Of a stretch of DNA of 64,000 bases, positions 17,550 to 25,849 are shown piece by piece. The stretch spans positions 372,001 to 436,000 of the forward strand of contig NZ_JANIFJ010000001.1 in assembly GCF_024519155.1 (NCBI RefSeq). The letters are read 5' to 3'. Positions within the stretch are counted from its first letter, which is position 1, and the number at the start of each line of letters is the position of its first letter. The position numbers were made by a program, and so were the translations under genes. The DNA is from Mangrovibrevibacter kandeliae (GTDB lineage: Bacteria; Pseudomonadota; Alphaproteobacteria; Rhizobiales; Rhizobiaceae). A model generated the notes under the pieces. It did not search any database. It saw nothing but the letters and a program-made list of their open reading frames with translations, and was not told the origin of the DNA.

Positions 17550-20093
17550 ATGACCTCCGTTCTCTACAATGCCGCGGCAACGACCGCGCTCCGCGTCCTC
17601 CAGAGCACCAACACCAAGCTCGACGCCGTCCAGAACCGCATTTCCACCGGCCTGAAGATCGGCGAAGCCAAGGACAACGCCGCCTACTGGTCGATCTCCA
17701 CCACGCTGAAGTCCGACAACTCGGCGATGTCGTCCGTGAAGGACGCGCTCGGCCTCGGCGCCGCGACCGTCGACACGGCCTACACGGGCATGAACAACGC
17801 CCTCGACGTCCTGAACCAGATCAAGGAGAAGCTGACCTCCGCCACGCAGGACGGCGTCGACGCCCAGGCCGTGCAGGACGAGATCTCGGCCCTCCAGAAC
17901 CAGCTGAAGTCGATCGCCTCGTCCTCGACCTTCTCGGGCGAGAACTGGCTGTCGGTGAACTCCGGCGTCGGCGGCTACAGCGCCACCAAGAACGTCGTCG
18001 CTTCCTTCACCCGCGACGCCAACAACTCGATCTCGATCGGCACGATCGACGTCAACACCGCCAGCCTGAAGCTCTACGACAGCAACGACCAGTCGGGCAT
18101 CCTCGACGGCGCCAAGCAGCTGACCAAGGCTGACGGCACGGCGCTCACCGTCGGTGGCACCGCCCAGGCGGATGCGGCCCCGGCCTACCAGGGCCTGGAC
18201 AGCGCGTCGGTCACCCCCGGCTCGGGCATGACGACCGCTTCGCCCGCCGTCGCCACGCTCGGCACGTTCAACGCCGCCGGCATCGACACCGCCGACTACA
18301 TCAGCCTCAACCTCACGGTTGATGGTGGATCGTCGACCTATGTCCGCGTCGACCTGACGGGCGTTGCGACCGGTGCCAACCTCGCCGCCGCGATCAACAC
18401 CGGCATCACCAACGCCTTCGGCAGCGCCGTCGCCACCGCCAGCTTCGATGCCGGCACCGGCGCGATCAAGCTGACCTCCGCCACCACCGGCGGTGCCTCG
18501 GCGATCAACGTCGCCGGCGTCACCGCGCATGACGGCGACGGCACGACGACCTCGGTCCTGGGCTTCACGACCGGCGGCATCCCGGCCTTCGGCACCAACA
18601 ACCCGACCTCGGTCAACCTCGGCGGCACGTTCGCTGCGGCCAACCTCACCAACAGCATCGCCGACGGGGACAAGATCTCCTTCAAGGTGCAGTACAACGG
18701 TGACGTCTACCAGGGTTCGTACACCTTCACCGCCACTGGCTACGCCGATCCGACGGCTCCGACGGGCGATGAATTCGCGGCTCGTCTGACGCTCGCCCTG
18801 CAGTCTGCGACCAAGGTCACCGACGGCACGGCGCTTTCGACCAACCTCGCCGCCGGCGACGCGGTCACCGTGTCGAACACCGCCGGTACGTTCTCGATCG
18901 CCACCACGGTCGGCGGCCCGGGCACCGACGTGTCGATGTTCGACATCACCGCGGTCGAAGGCACCGGCGGCACGGCTGCTGCGGCCACCTCGCTCGGCAT
19001 CACGAGCGCGGCCTCTGTGGCCTACGGCAGCGGCACCAACGGCACGTTCGCCCTCGGCACCTACAGCAACACCGGCTACGACGCCAATGACCGCCTGAGC
19101 TTCGACATGACCGTCTACTCGACGGTGGCGGGTGCACAGGTCGCCAACCGTCAGACGATCACCATCGCCTCGGCGCCGGACGCGACCACCTTCCAGGCCA
19201 ACCTGCAGGCGGCGGTCAACGCCACCTTCGGTGCGGGCGTGCTGACGGTCAACAACGCGGCCGGTGCGATCTCGATCGACACGGTCGAGCAGAGCGCCAA
19301 TGCCGGCATCGCGGTCTCGGCCATCACGGCTCAGGACGGCAACGGCTCGGCCACCTCGCTCCTCGGTCTGTCGACCACGGCGACGGCCGCGGGCAACGGC
19401 AACAACCCGGCGGTCGCGGCTTCGGTCACCGGCACCTGGACCGGCTCCGAGACCTGGGACGATCAGGACGCGGTCACCTTCAACCTCGCGGTTGACGGTG
19501 GCAGCCCGACCAAGGTGACGATCAACAAGGCCACCGTTGACGCCGCTCTCGGCACCTCCGATGGTCTCGTCGACACGGCCGCCAAGTGGGCCAGCGTGCT
19601 GACCCAGGCGCTGTCCGACGCCAGCGTCTCCGGTCTGACGGTCAGCCAGAGCGGCGGCAACGTCACGATCGCCAAGACGACCGCCGGTGCGGGCAGCGTG
19701 GCGCTGTCGGGCTTCACCACCACCACCGGTGCGAGCACGATGTCGGTCGCCAACATCGACATCTCCGACTCGGCCCTGTCCGCGCTCGGCGTCGACGGCA
19801 CCAACCGCAAGGACGTGGTGTCGGCCTACATCTCGGTCGTGAGCCAGGCGATCACCAACGTCACGGCGGGTGCTTCGGCTCTCGGCGCGGTCGCCAGCCG
19901 CATCGAGCTGCAGCAGAACTTCGTCACCGACCTGATGGACACCATCGACCAGGGCGTCTCCGGCCTGGTGGACGCGGACATGAACGAAGAGTCGACGAAG
20001 CTTCAGGCCCTGCAGGTCCAGCAGCAGCTGGGCGTCCAGGCTCTGTCGATCGCCAACTCCTCGGCTCAGAACGTCCTGCGCCTTTTCCAGTAG
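17550..20093 (+). CDS. Giant flagellin with four internal repeat modules
   Basis: This is a filament subunit of 847 residues, two to three times the usual length. The start is ATG at 17550 (MTSVLYNAA). The N-terminal D0/D1 is canonical (LDAVQNRISTGLKIGEAKDNAAYWSI, quoted in part) and the C-terminus ends QVQQQLGVQALSIANSSAQNVLRLFQ (in part). Between them lie about 500 residues made of four related modules at 18258-19748, rich in Gly, Ala, Thr and Asp with endings such as DGDGTTTSVLGFTT. These presumably form the surface-exposed outer domains. The ends are intact, so it should polymerise. A strong terminator follows. Confidence 0.93.
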   Translation: MTSVLYNAAATTALRVLQSTNTKLDAVQNRISTGLKIGEAKDNAAYWSISTTLKSDNSAMSSVKDALGLGAATVDTAYTGMNNALDVLNQIKEKLTSATQDGVDAQAVQDEISALQNQLKSIASSSTFSGENWLSVNSGVGGYSATKNVVASFTRDANNSISIGTIDVNTASLKLYDSNDQSGILDGAKQLTKADGTALTVGGTAQADAAPAYQGLDSASVTPGSGMTTASPAVATLGTFNAAGIDTADYISLNLTVDGGSSTYVRVDLTGVATGANLAAAINTGITNAFGSAVATASFDAGTGAIKLTSATTGGASAINVAGVTAHDGDGTTTSVLGFTTGGIPAFGTNNPTSVNLGGTFAAANLTNSIADGDKISFKVQYNGDVYQGSYTFTATGYADPTAPTGDEFAARLTLALQSATKVTDGTALSTNLAAGDAVTVSNTAGTFSIATTVGGPGTDVSMFDITAVEGTGGTAAAATSLGITSAASVAYGSGTNGTFALGTYSNTGYDANDRLSFDMTVYSTVAGAQVANRQTITIASAPDATTFQANLQAAVNATFGAGVLTVNNAAGAISIDTVEQSANAGIAVSAITAQDGNGSATSLLGLSTTATAAGNGNNPAVAASVTGTWTGSETWDDQDAVTFNLAVDGGSPTKVTINKATVDAALGTSDGLVDTAAKWASVLTQALSDASVSGLTVSQSGGNVTIAKTTAGAGSVALSGFTTTTGASTMSVANIDISDSALSALGVDGTNRKDVVSAYISVVSQAITNVTAGASALGAVASRIELQQNFVTDLMDTIDQGVSGLVDADMNEESTKLQALQVQQQLGVQALSIANSSAQNVLRLFQ
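18258..19748 (+). repeat. Four ~106-130-residue modules in giant flagellin
   Basis: Approximate module bounds by eye: 18258-18578, 18618-19007, 19041-19379 and 19431-19748. Shared pattern: GTF or GTW near the start, a D-x-(I/L/V)-SF or TF strand, a VDGG-like turn, a helix with AxxFxxxLxxA, and an end like DGDGxxTSxLGLTT (modules 2 and 4 have weaker ends). The pattern resembles 'flagellin hook IN' repeats known in flagellar proteins. The same module occurs in FlgE. Confidence 0.7.
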
Positions 20094-20164
20094 GCCTGAG
20101 CTCGCCGGAAGTACAACCGGCTTAGCCGGGTGAGTCCAAACCAACCTGGCACGGCCTGACCTCT

Positions 20165-20204
20165 GCCCCCGGAACCTCGCGTTCCGGGGGCGTTCGCTTT
20201 TCTG
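20165..20204 (+). terminator. Rho-independent terminator of giant flagellin
   Basis: A perfect 11-bp stem (20165-20175 with 20181-20191), a 5-nt loop and a T-rich tail (20193-20204) lie 72 nt after the flagellin stop. Confidence 0.85.
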
Positions 20205-20314
20205 AGGCCTGGTGACCCGGCGCTCCTATGCCGGAGGCGCCGCCGGTACGACCGCCCTCCGCGGCCATCCATGGCCCGGCCGGGCGCCCGCCGCTGCCAC
20301 GCCCGCCTTACGGT

Positions 20315-20330
20315 TTAAAAACCCTTAACC
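20315..20330 (+). promoter_or_regulatory. Paired TTAA motif upstream of fliF
   Basis: TTAA (20315-20318) and TTAACC (20325-20330) lie 6 nt apart, about 60 nt before the fliF start, in an otherwise very GC-rich leader. The arrangement resembles a CtrA-type box (TTAA-N7-TTAAC) but the spacer is one base short. It is a tentative regulatory site. Confidence 0.3.
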
Positions 20331-20389
20331 CCCGCACAAGCTTGTCCCGCGATAGTCCGGCCGAAGTCTCATGAGGTTAGGGGTCCTCT

Positions 20390-22129
20390 ATGGTCGTCGT
20401 CGGGCGCGAACAGGCGCAACAGATCATGGCAAACCTGAGCGCGCTCGGGCCGCGGAAGCTGGCCGCGCTCGGGATCATCGGCGCGCTCGTCGTGGCGATC
20501 ATCGGCCTCGGTGCCTACTATCTCAGCCGGCCGGACATGGAGACGCTCTATTCCGGCCTCGAGCGGGCGGACGTGACGCAGATCGGCGCGGCACTGACCG
20601 AAGCGGGCATCCCGTTCGACGTCTCCTCCGACGGCGCCTCGGTGCTGACGCCCTTCTCGCAGACCGCCAACGCCCGGGCGCTGCTCGCCGAAAACGGCCT
20701 GCCGCGGTCGGAGAAGGCGGGGTACGAGCTGTTCGACGAGCTCGGCTCGATCGGCCTCACCTCCTTCATGCAGGAGGTGACGCGGGTGCGCGCTCTCGAG
20801 GGCGAGATCGCGCGCACGATCCAGAGCATGCAGGGCATCCGCGCGGCGCGCGTCCACATCGTGCTCGCCGACGAGGGTTCCTTCCGGCGCGAGCGCCAGA
20901 AGCCGTCGGCCAGCGTCGTCATCCGCACCGACAACGGCACCGACGGCGCCTCCGAGGCGCAGGCGATTCGCCATCTCGTTGCCGCCGCCATTCCCGACAT
21001 GACGCCGGACGAGGTGACGATCCTGTCCTCTGACGGCACGCTGCTGGCCTCCGGCGACGATTCCGTCGCGGCCGCGCCGACCAAGGTGTTCGGCATCGAG
21101 AAGACGGTCTCGAGCGGCATCGAGGATTCGATCCGGCGCACCCTTGCGCCTTATCTCGGCGTCGGCAACTTCCAGACCAGCGTCATCGCCAAGCTCAACA
21201 CCGACCGCAAGCAGATCGACGAGAAGATCTTCGATCCGGACGGCCGGGTGGAGCGCTCCACGCGCACGGTGAAGGAGAACCAGAAGTCGGCGAACTCGAC
21301 GACGCAGGACGCGACCACCGTCAACCAGAACATTCCTCAGGAGGCGAACAACAACGGTTCCGGCAAGAACGAGAACCAGGAGAGCGAGCGCCGCGAGGAG
21401 CTGACCAACTACGAGATCAACGAGAAGACGGTCCAGACGGTCAGCAACGGCTATCAGGTGGAGCGCCTGAGCGTCGCCGTGGTCGTCAACCGCGAGCGGG
21501 TCGCGCAGACCATCGGCGACAACGCCACGGAGGCGCAGATCGACGAGGCGATGCAGAAGATCCAGGCGCTGGTCGCCTCGGCCGCCGGATATCAGCCCGA
21601 CCGCGGCGACCAGCTGCAGGTCACGGCGGTCGACTTCGCCACCAGTGCCACGGACCTCGAGCCCGTCCCGTCGGCCGGCTTCGGCGAGATGTTCATGCGC
21701 CAGTCCGGCACGCTGATCAACGCGCTGACCGCCCTCGTGGTCGCGGTCCTCCTGATCTGGTTCGGCCTGAAGCCGGCGATCCGGGCGATCACCGCAGCCC
21801 CGGCCGAGAGCGCGATGGCCGGCTTCGGCTCCGACGATCCGATCGAGCTCGCCAATGCCGGCTTCGGCGAGGGCGATGGCGAGGCCGGGGAGGGCGATCC
21901 GGAACTGTCCAACGATCTTGCGGCCAACCTCCTGGCGGGCCTCAACTTCGACGGGCCGAACGTGGTCGGGGACGCCTTCGGCGAGCCGCAGACCGACGAT
22001 CTCCTCGACGAACTCAACCGCAGCAAGTCGAACTCGCCGCAGGCGCGCCTCGAGAAGCTCATCGACTTCGATGAGCAGCAAGCGGCCCAGATCCTGAAGC
22101 AGTGGATTCACCAGAAGGAAGCGGCATGA
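20390..22129 (+). CDS. fliF: Flagellar MS-ring protein FliF
   Basis: FliF forms the MS ring, the base of rod and rotor in the inner membrane. The protein has 579 residues: a first membrane helix (LGIIGALVVAIIGLGAYYLS), the YscJ-like domain (MEVTRVRALEGEIAR-type, ARVHIVLADEGSF), an extended periplasmic loop with a charged Asn/Glu-rich insertion near residue 300-340, a second helix (LINALTALVVAVLLIWFGL), and a cytoplasmic tail ending in a FliG-binding segment (ARLEKLIDFDEQQAAQILKQW). Its stop overlaps the next gene (ATGA). It heads the motBC-fliK operon, an unusual location for a rhizobial fliF. Confidence 0.96.
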   Translation: MVVVGREQAQQIMANLSALGPRKLAALGIIGALVVAIIGLGAYYLSRPDMETLYSGLERADVTQIGAALTEAGIPFDVSSDGASVLTPFSQTANARALLAENGLPRSEKAGYELFDELGSIGLTSFMQEVTRVRALEGEIARTIQSMQGIRAARVHIVLADEGSFRRERQKPSASVVIRTDNGTDGASEAQAIRHLVAAAIPDMTPDEVTILSSDGTLLASGDDSVAAAPTKVFGIEKTVSSGIEDSIRRTLAPYLGVGNFQTSVIAKLNTDRKQIDEKIFDPDGRVERSTRTVKENQKSANSTTQDATTVNQNIPQEANNNGSGKNENQESERREELTNYEINEKTVQTVSNGYQVERLSVAVVVNRERVAQTIGDNATEAQIDEAMQKIQALVASAAGYQPDRGDQLQVTAVDFATSATDLEPVPSAGFGEMFMRQSGTLINALTALVVAVLLIWFGLKPAIRAITAAPAESAMAGFGSDDPIELANAGFGEGDGEAGEGDPELSNDLAANLLAGLNFDGPNVVGDAFGEPQTDDLLDELNRSKSNSPQARLEKLIDFDEQQAAQILKQWIHQKEAA

Positions 22130-22890
22130 GCGCGATTCCTCTCGCCCAGTACCTGTCCGAGTTCGACGACCGCAAGGTCAAGGCCCAGCGCGATGGCAGG
22201 CACCGGCCTGCAAAGGCCGAGCAGCCGGTCTTCGAGCGCCTGGTGTCGGCCGAGCCGGAATGGACGCCGCCGTTCGATCTGGCGGCCGACGAGGATGAGG
22301 ACGGCTTTGCGGCCGAACTCCTGACGGTCGAGATGGCCGAGGAGATCACGCCGCCCGAGCCTGCCGTCGATCTCGAGGCGGTGCGCGAAGCGGCATTCTG
22401 CGACGGGCGCGAGTCGATGCGCGCCGAGATGGAGGCGGTCTTCAAGGAGACGCTGGCGGCCGAGCAGGCCAAGCAGGCGGCCGCCATCGAAGCGGCCGTC
22501 GCGGCTGCGCGGCAGACGTGGGTGAGCGACGAGACGGCCCATCTCGCCGAGGTCTTCAGCCAGGGGCTCAGCCAGCTGGAGGACAGCGTGAAGGCGGCCG
22601 TCTCGACCGTGCTTCGGCCGGTCGCCACGGGAGCCCGGCGCCGCCAGACTGTCAGCGAACTCGTCGACGCCGTCGGCACGATGACGCTCGACGGCAAGGC
22701 CTTCCGCATCGTCGCCCGCGGACCGCAGGACTTCCTCGCGGACTTCGCCGAAAAGCTCGGTGATCGCAAGGAATTGGTGACGTTCGAAACCGAAGATGGC
22801 GGCGACGAAATCCGCATCGCCGCCGACAAGACCGTCATCGAAACCCGCCTGTCGGCTTGGCGCCGCGCGCTTGAAGAGGCCCTGTCGTGA
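22126..22890 (+). CDS. FliH-like flagellar assembly protein
   Basis: The 254-residue cytoplasmic protein starts at the ATG overlapping the fliF stop. It has an acidic middle, then an Ala/Gln-rich helical segment (AEQAKQAAAIEAAVAAARQ) and a C-terminal domain ending ETRLSAWRRALEEAL. This architecture, a long helix followed by a small globular end, is that of FliH, the regulator of the FliI ATPase, and no other FliH is visible here although FliI is present. The position before motB matches an uncharacterised Sinorhizobium gene (SMc03041). FliH identity is inferred. Confidence 0.65.
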   Translation: MSAIPLAQYLSEFDDRKVKAQRDGRHRPAKAEQPVFERLVSAEPEWTPPFDLAADEDEDGFAAELLTVEMAEEITPPEPAVDLEAVREAAFCDGRESMRAEMEAVFKETLAAEQAKQAAAIEAAVAAARQTWVSDETAHLAEVFSQGLSQLEDSVKAAVSTVLRPVATGARRRQTVSELVDAVGTMTLDGKAFRIVARGPQDFLADFAEKLGDRKELVTFETEDGGDEIRIAADKTVIETRLSAWRRALEEALS

Positions 22891-24104
22891 GCGCAGATCC
22901 GCACGATCGGCAAGAGATCATCATCGTCAAGCGCCACGGTGACCACGAAGAGGCGCACCACGGTGGCGTCTGGAAGATCGCCTTCGCCGACTTCATGACG
23001 GCGATGATGGCCTTCTTCCTGGTGATGTGGCTGACCAACTCGTCGGACGACGCGACCAAGAAGCAGATCGCGCAGTACTTCAACCCGATCAAGCTGAACG
23101 ATTCGACCCCCTCGGCGCGCGGTCTGAACGACGGCAATTCCGGTGCGAGCCTGCCGATCCCGGACCGCGACCAGGGCAAGGTGAAGACCGACGGCGTGCC
23201 TGGCGGCAAGCCGATCGCCGGTCCGGAAAGCGGCGGCGAGCAGGAGGCCGTCTTCACCGACCCCTACGCCGTGCTGGCCGAGATCGCCGCGGAAGGCGGA
23301 CCGGGAATCGACGACGAACGCAAGCAGCCGGGCGTTCCGGACGGCAGCGGTCTTCCCGGCCTCAACGGCGGCGAAGCCTATCGCGACCCGTTCGACCCGA
23401 CGTCCTGGCAGCTCGCGCCGAACGCCGTCGAAAGCGGTGGCAAGATCGACAACTCGGCCCCGCCGGAGTTCAAGACCACCGTCCAGAAGATCGTCGACGG
23501 TTCCGGCGACAAGCCTGACCGCGGCGACGGCACGACGGCCGACGCCGGCAAGGGCGACGGCAAGACCCCTGATGCCGGGAAGGGCGAGGGGAAGAGTGCC
23601 GACGCCGGCAAGGGTGACGGAAAGAGCGCCGAGAAGGCGATGAGCGACGCCGAAAAGCTGAAGCAGGAGATCGACCAGAAGATCGCCTCGCTCGCGCCCA
23701 ACCTGCCCTCGCAGGTCCAGGTGAAGGCCGGGGACGGCGGAGTGAGCATCTCGCTCGCCGACAACCTGACCTCTGGCATGTTCCAGATCGGCTCGTCCAA
23801 GCCGACCAAGGAGGCCATCGAGATGATGCAACGCATCGCCGGGGTCCTGGCCGAGCGCACGGGCGAAATCACCATCCGCGGCCATACCGACGCACGTCCC
23901 TATCGCGGCGAGGAGTACGACAACTGGCAGCTGTCGACCGCCCGTGCGCACATGGCCTTCTACATGCTGGTGCGCGGCGGCCTCGACGAGACGCGGGTCA
24001 AGGCGATCGAGGGCATGGCGGACCGCGATCCGCTCGACAAGAGCGATCCGGAAGCCGCCGCCAACCGTCGTATCGAGATCTTCCTCACCGAGCCAAAGGC
24101 ATGA
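22887..24104 (+). CDS. motB: Flagellar motor stator protein MotB
   Basis: MotB is the peptidoglycan-anchored stator subunit. A GTG start overlaps the preceding stop (GTGA). The single membrane helix FADFMTAMMAFFLVMWL carries the ion-binding Asp35. A long periplasmic linker includes a threefold 10-residue repeat (219-248). The C-terminal OmpA-like peptidoglycan-binding domain has IRGHTDARPYRG and ANRRIEIFL. At 405 residues it is long, as in rhizobia. MotA is separate at 3286, and motC follows with a 4-nt overlap. Confidence 0.95.
   Translation: MSADPHDRQEIIIVKRHGDHEEAHHGGVWKIAFADFMTAMMAFFLVMWLTNSSDDATKKQIAQYFNPIKLNDSTPSARGLNDGNSGASLPIPDRDQGKVKTDGVPGGKPIAGPESGGEQEAVFTDPYAVLAEIAAEGGPGIDDERKQPGVPDGSGLPGLNGGEAYRDPFDPTSWQLAPNAVESGGKIDNSAPPEFKTTVQKIVDGSGDKPDRGDGTTADAGKGDGKTPDAGKGEGKSADAGKGDGKSAEKAMSDAEKLKQEIDQKIASLAPNLPSQVQVKAGDGGVSISLADNLTSGMFQIGSSKPTKEAIEMMQRIAGVLAERTGEITIRGHTDARPYRGEEYDNWQLSTARAHMAFYMLVRGGLDETRVKAIEGMADRDPLDKSDPEAAANRRIEIFLTEPKA
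23541..23630 (+). repeat. Three 30-nt tandem repeats in motB
   Basis: Three consecutive copies encode DAGKGDGKTP, DAGKGEGKSA and DAGKGDGKSA (residues 219-248) in the periplasmic linker just before the OmpA-like domain. The unit differs by few bases between copies, suggesting slippage or duplication. It may vary in copy number between strains. Confidence 0.85.
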
Positions 24105-25849
24105 CACGTCTGAAGTTCTGGCTGCTGACGAGCGTCGTTCTGGCGCTCCCCGCCGTTGGCGCGCGCGCCGAGGCGCCCGTCGCCGGTCACGCGCCCACGG
24201 CGGCGTCGGAGGATCACGTGCCGTCGGCGGGCCATGCCGCGCAAACCGCGACGGAGCCTCATGGCGAGGCAGACGCGGCGGCCTCGCACGATCAGCCCTC
24301 GCTGGCAGAGACTCCGCCGGCCGAGGCGTCGACGGATCCGCACGCGGGTGCCGGGGCCGAGCCCGCTCCGGACATGGCGGTCGATGCCGATCAGGTGAAT
24401 GCCGCATGGAGCGCCGGACCCGAGGATCTGGTCAACCCCGAACCCGAACCGTCTGCGACGACGCCGGGAGGCGAACCCCATGCCGCGGCGCCGGTGGCCG
24501 GCGAGGGCGCCAGCGCCCATGATGGCGCCGCATCGATCGAGACGAGCGAGCAGCGCACCATCGACGTCCATCCGATCGACATCGCGCCGTCAAACACTCC
24601 CCCGGGGCTTCCGGCCGCCGACGGGCATGGCGACGCTCCGCACGATGGCGGGCATGCCGAAGGCGCGGCCGACGGGCATGGCGCGGCTGACGCCGGCGCG
24701 ACGGACCACGGGGGCGACGCCGGTGCGCATGACGCGGCCCAGTGGCCGACGACGCGTTCGCCGATGCCGTTCGAGATCGTCCGCTCGATCGAATTCCTGC
24801 AGGACCAGGTGGCGCGCGGCAATGGCCAGGCGATCCGGGTCCAGGCGGGCCTGCTGCGCCGGTTCGCGCCGGTGCTGATGGCCGCGCCCCCGGAAACCTG
24901 GCACGATCCGCGCAATGTCCGGGCCGCGGCCATGTTCGTCCTCAGCGGCGGACCGCCCGCCGTGCTGCGTGGCATCCTCGGCGGGACGGTCGTGCACGAT
25001 CACGACCGCACGCTCCTGGAAGGTGCACTCGCCTATGTCGAGAACCGCACGGCGCAGGCCAAGGATAAGCTCGGTCATCTCGACCTGCGCGACACCGAGC
25101 CGCTCCTGGCCGCCCAGCTCAGCCTGGTGCTCGGCCAGATCGACCAGAACGACGACCCGAAGTCGGCGATGACCCATCTCGACCGCGCGCGGCTTCTGGC
25201 GCCGGGCGGGCTGATCGAAGAGGCGGCGCTGCGCCTGGAGGTGCTGATCGCCGAAAAGGTCGGCGACACCGACAAGGCCGACGACCTCGCCCGGCAGTAC
25301 TTCGACCGCTACGCCCGCTCGGCCTACGCAGCCAATTTCCGGGCCCGCTTCGCCGCCGTCTATGCCGGCCGGCCACAGGGCACCGAGAAGGACGTCGTGG
25401 CCAAGATGATGGACCTGACGGCGGGCCTGACGCGCGAAGAACAGCTGTCGCTGTTCCTCGCCGTCTCCCGCCGGGCGCTGGTGATGGGCAACCTTCAGCT
25501 GTCTGGCGAGACGGCCGCGCAGGCGCTGACCTACGACGTCGCGTCGCCCGAGGATCGCCAGCGCGCGCTGCTCTACTCGGTCGCCTCGACCCTGACCTCA
25601 CGCAGCTTCGCCGATGCCAGCGCGACCCTGAACGCCATCGATCCAGCCCTGCTCCACCCTGCCGATCTACAACTGCGCAGCGCAGCCTACTCCATCCTGG
25701 ACGAGATGCGCCGGCCTGCCGAACTCGCGGTGAACGACGACGGGCGGGGAAGCGCGATCTCCAGCAAGATCGCCTCCGATCCCGTCGCCTCCCGCGCCCA
25801 GCAGTTGCTGAACGAAGTATCGAACGATCTCAAGGCGGCTTCTCAATGA
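24101..25849 (+). CDS. motC: Chemotaxis/motility protein MotC with His-rich N-terminus
   Basis: MotC is a periplasmic protein of rhizobia that interacts with the MotB periplasmic domain and is stabilised by MotE. The precursor has 582 residues with a Sec signal (LLTSVVLALPAVGARAEA). Residues 30-210 are low-complexity Ala/Gly/Asp/Pro with 15 His, including DGHGDAPHDGGH and DGHG. The conserved MotC core starts near SPMPFEIVRSIEFLQDQVARG and is alpha-helical, TPR-like. It overlaps motB and fliK by 4 nt each. The His-rich insert is longer than I expect for the family. Confidence 0.9.
   Translation: MTRLKFWLLTSVVLALPAVGARAEAPVAGHAPTAASEDHVPSAGHAAQTATEPHGEADAAASHDQPSLAETPPAEASTDPHAGAGAEPAPDMAVDADQVNAAWSAGPEDLVNPEPEPSATTPGGEPHAAAPVAGEGASAHDGAASIETSEQRTIDVHPIDIAPSNTPPGLPAADGHGDAPHDGGHAEGAADGHGAADAGATDHGGDAGAHDAAQWPTTRSPMPFEIVRSIEFLQDQVARGNGQAIRVQAGLLRRFAPVLMAAPPETWHDPRNVRAAAMFVLSGGPPAVLRGILGGTVVHDHDRTLLEGALAYVENRTAQAKDKLGHLDLRDTEPLLAAQLSLVLGQIDQNDDPKSAMTHLDRARLLAPGGLIEEAALRLEVLIAEKVGDTDKADDLARQYFDRYARSAYAANFRARFAAVYAGRPQGTEKDVVAKMMDLTAGLTREEQLSLFLAVSRRALVMGNLQLSGETAAQALTYDVASPEDRQRALLYSVASTLTSRSFADASATLNAIDPALLHPADLQLRSAAYSILDEMRRPAELAVNDDGRGSAISSKIASDPVASRAQQLLNEVSNDLKAASQ

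Noticed and set aside
17532-20144. 870-codon open frame antisense to the giant flagellin
   Set aside because: Composition (Arg, Gly, Val, Asp-rich) is the mirror of flagellin codons, with no ribosome site or domain. Flagellin on the plus strand has conserved ends.
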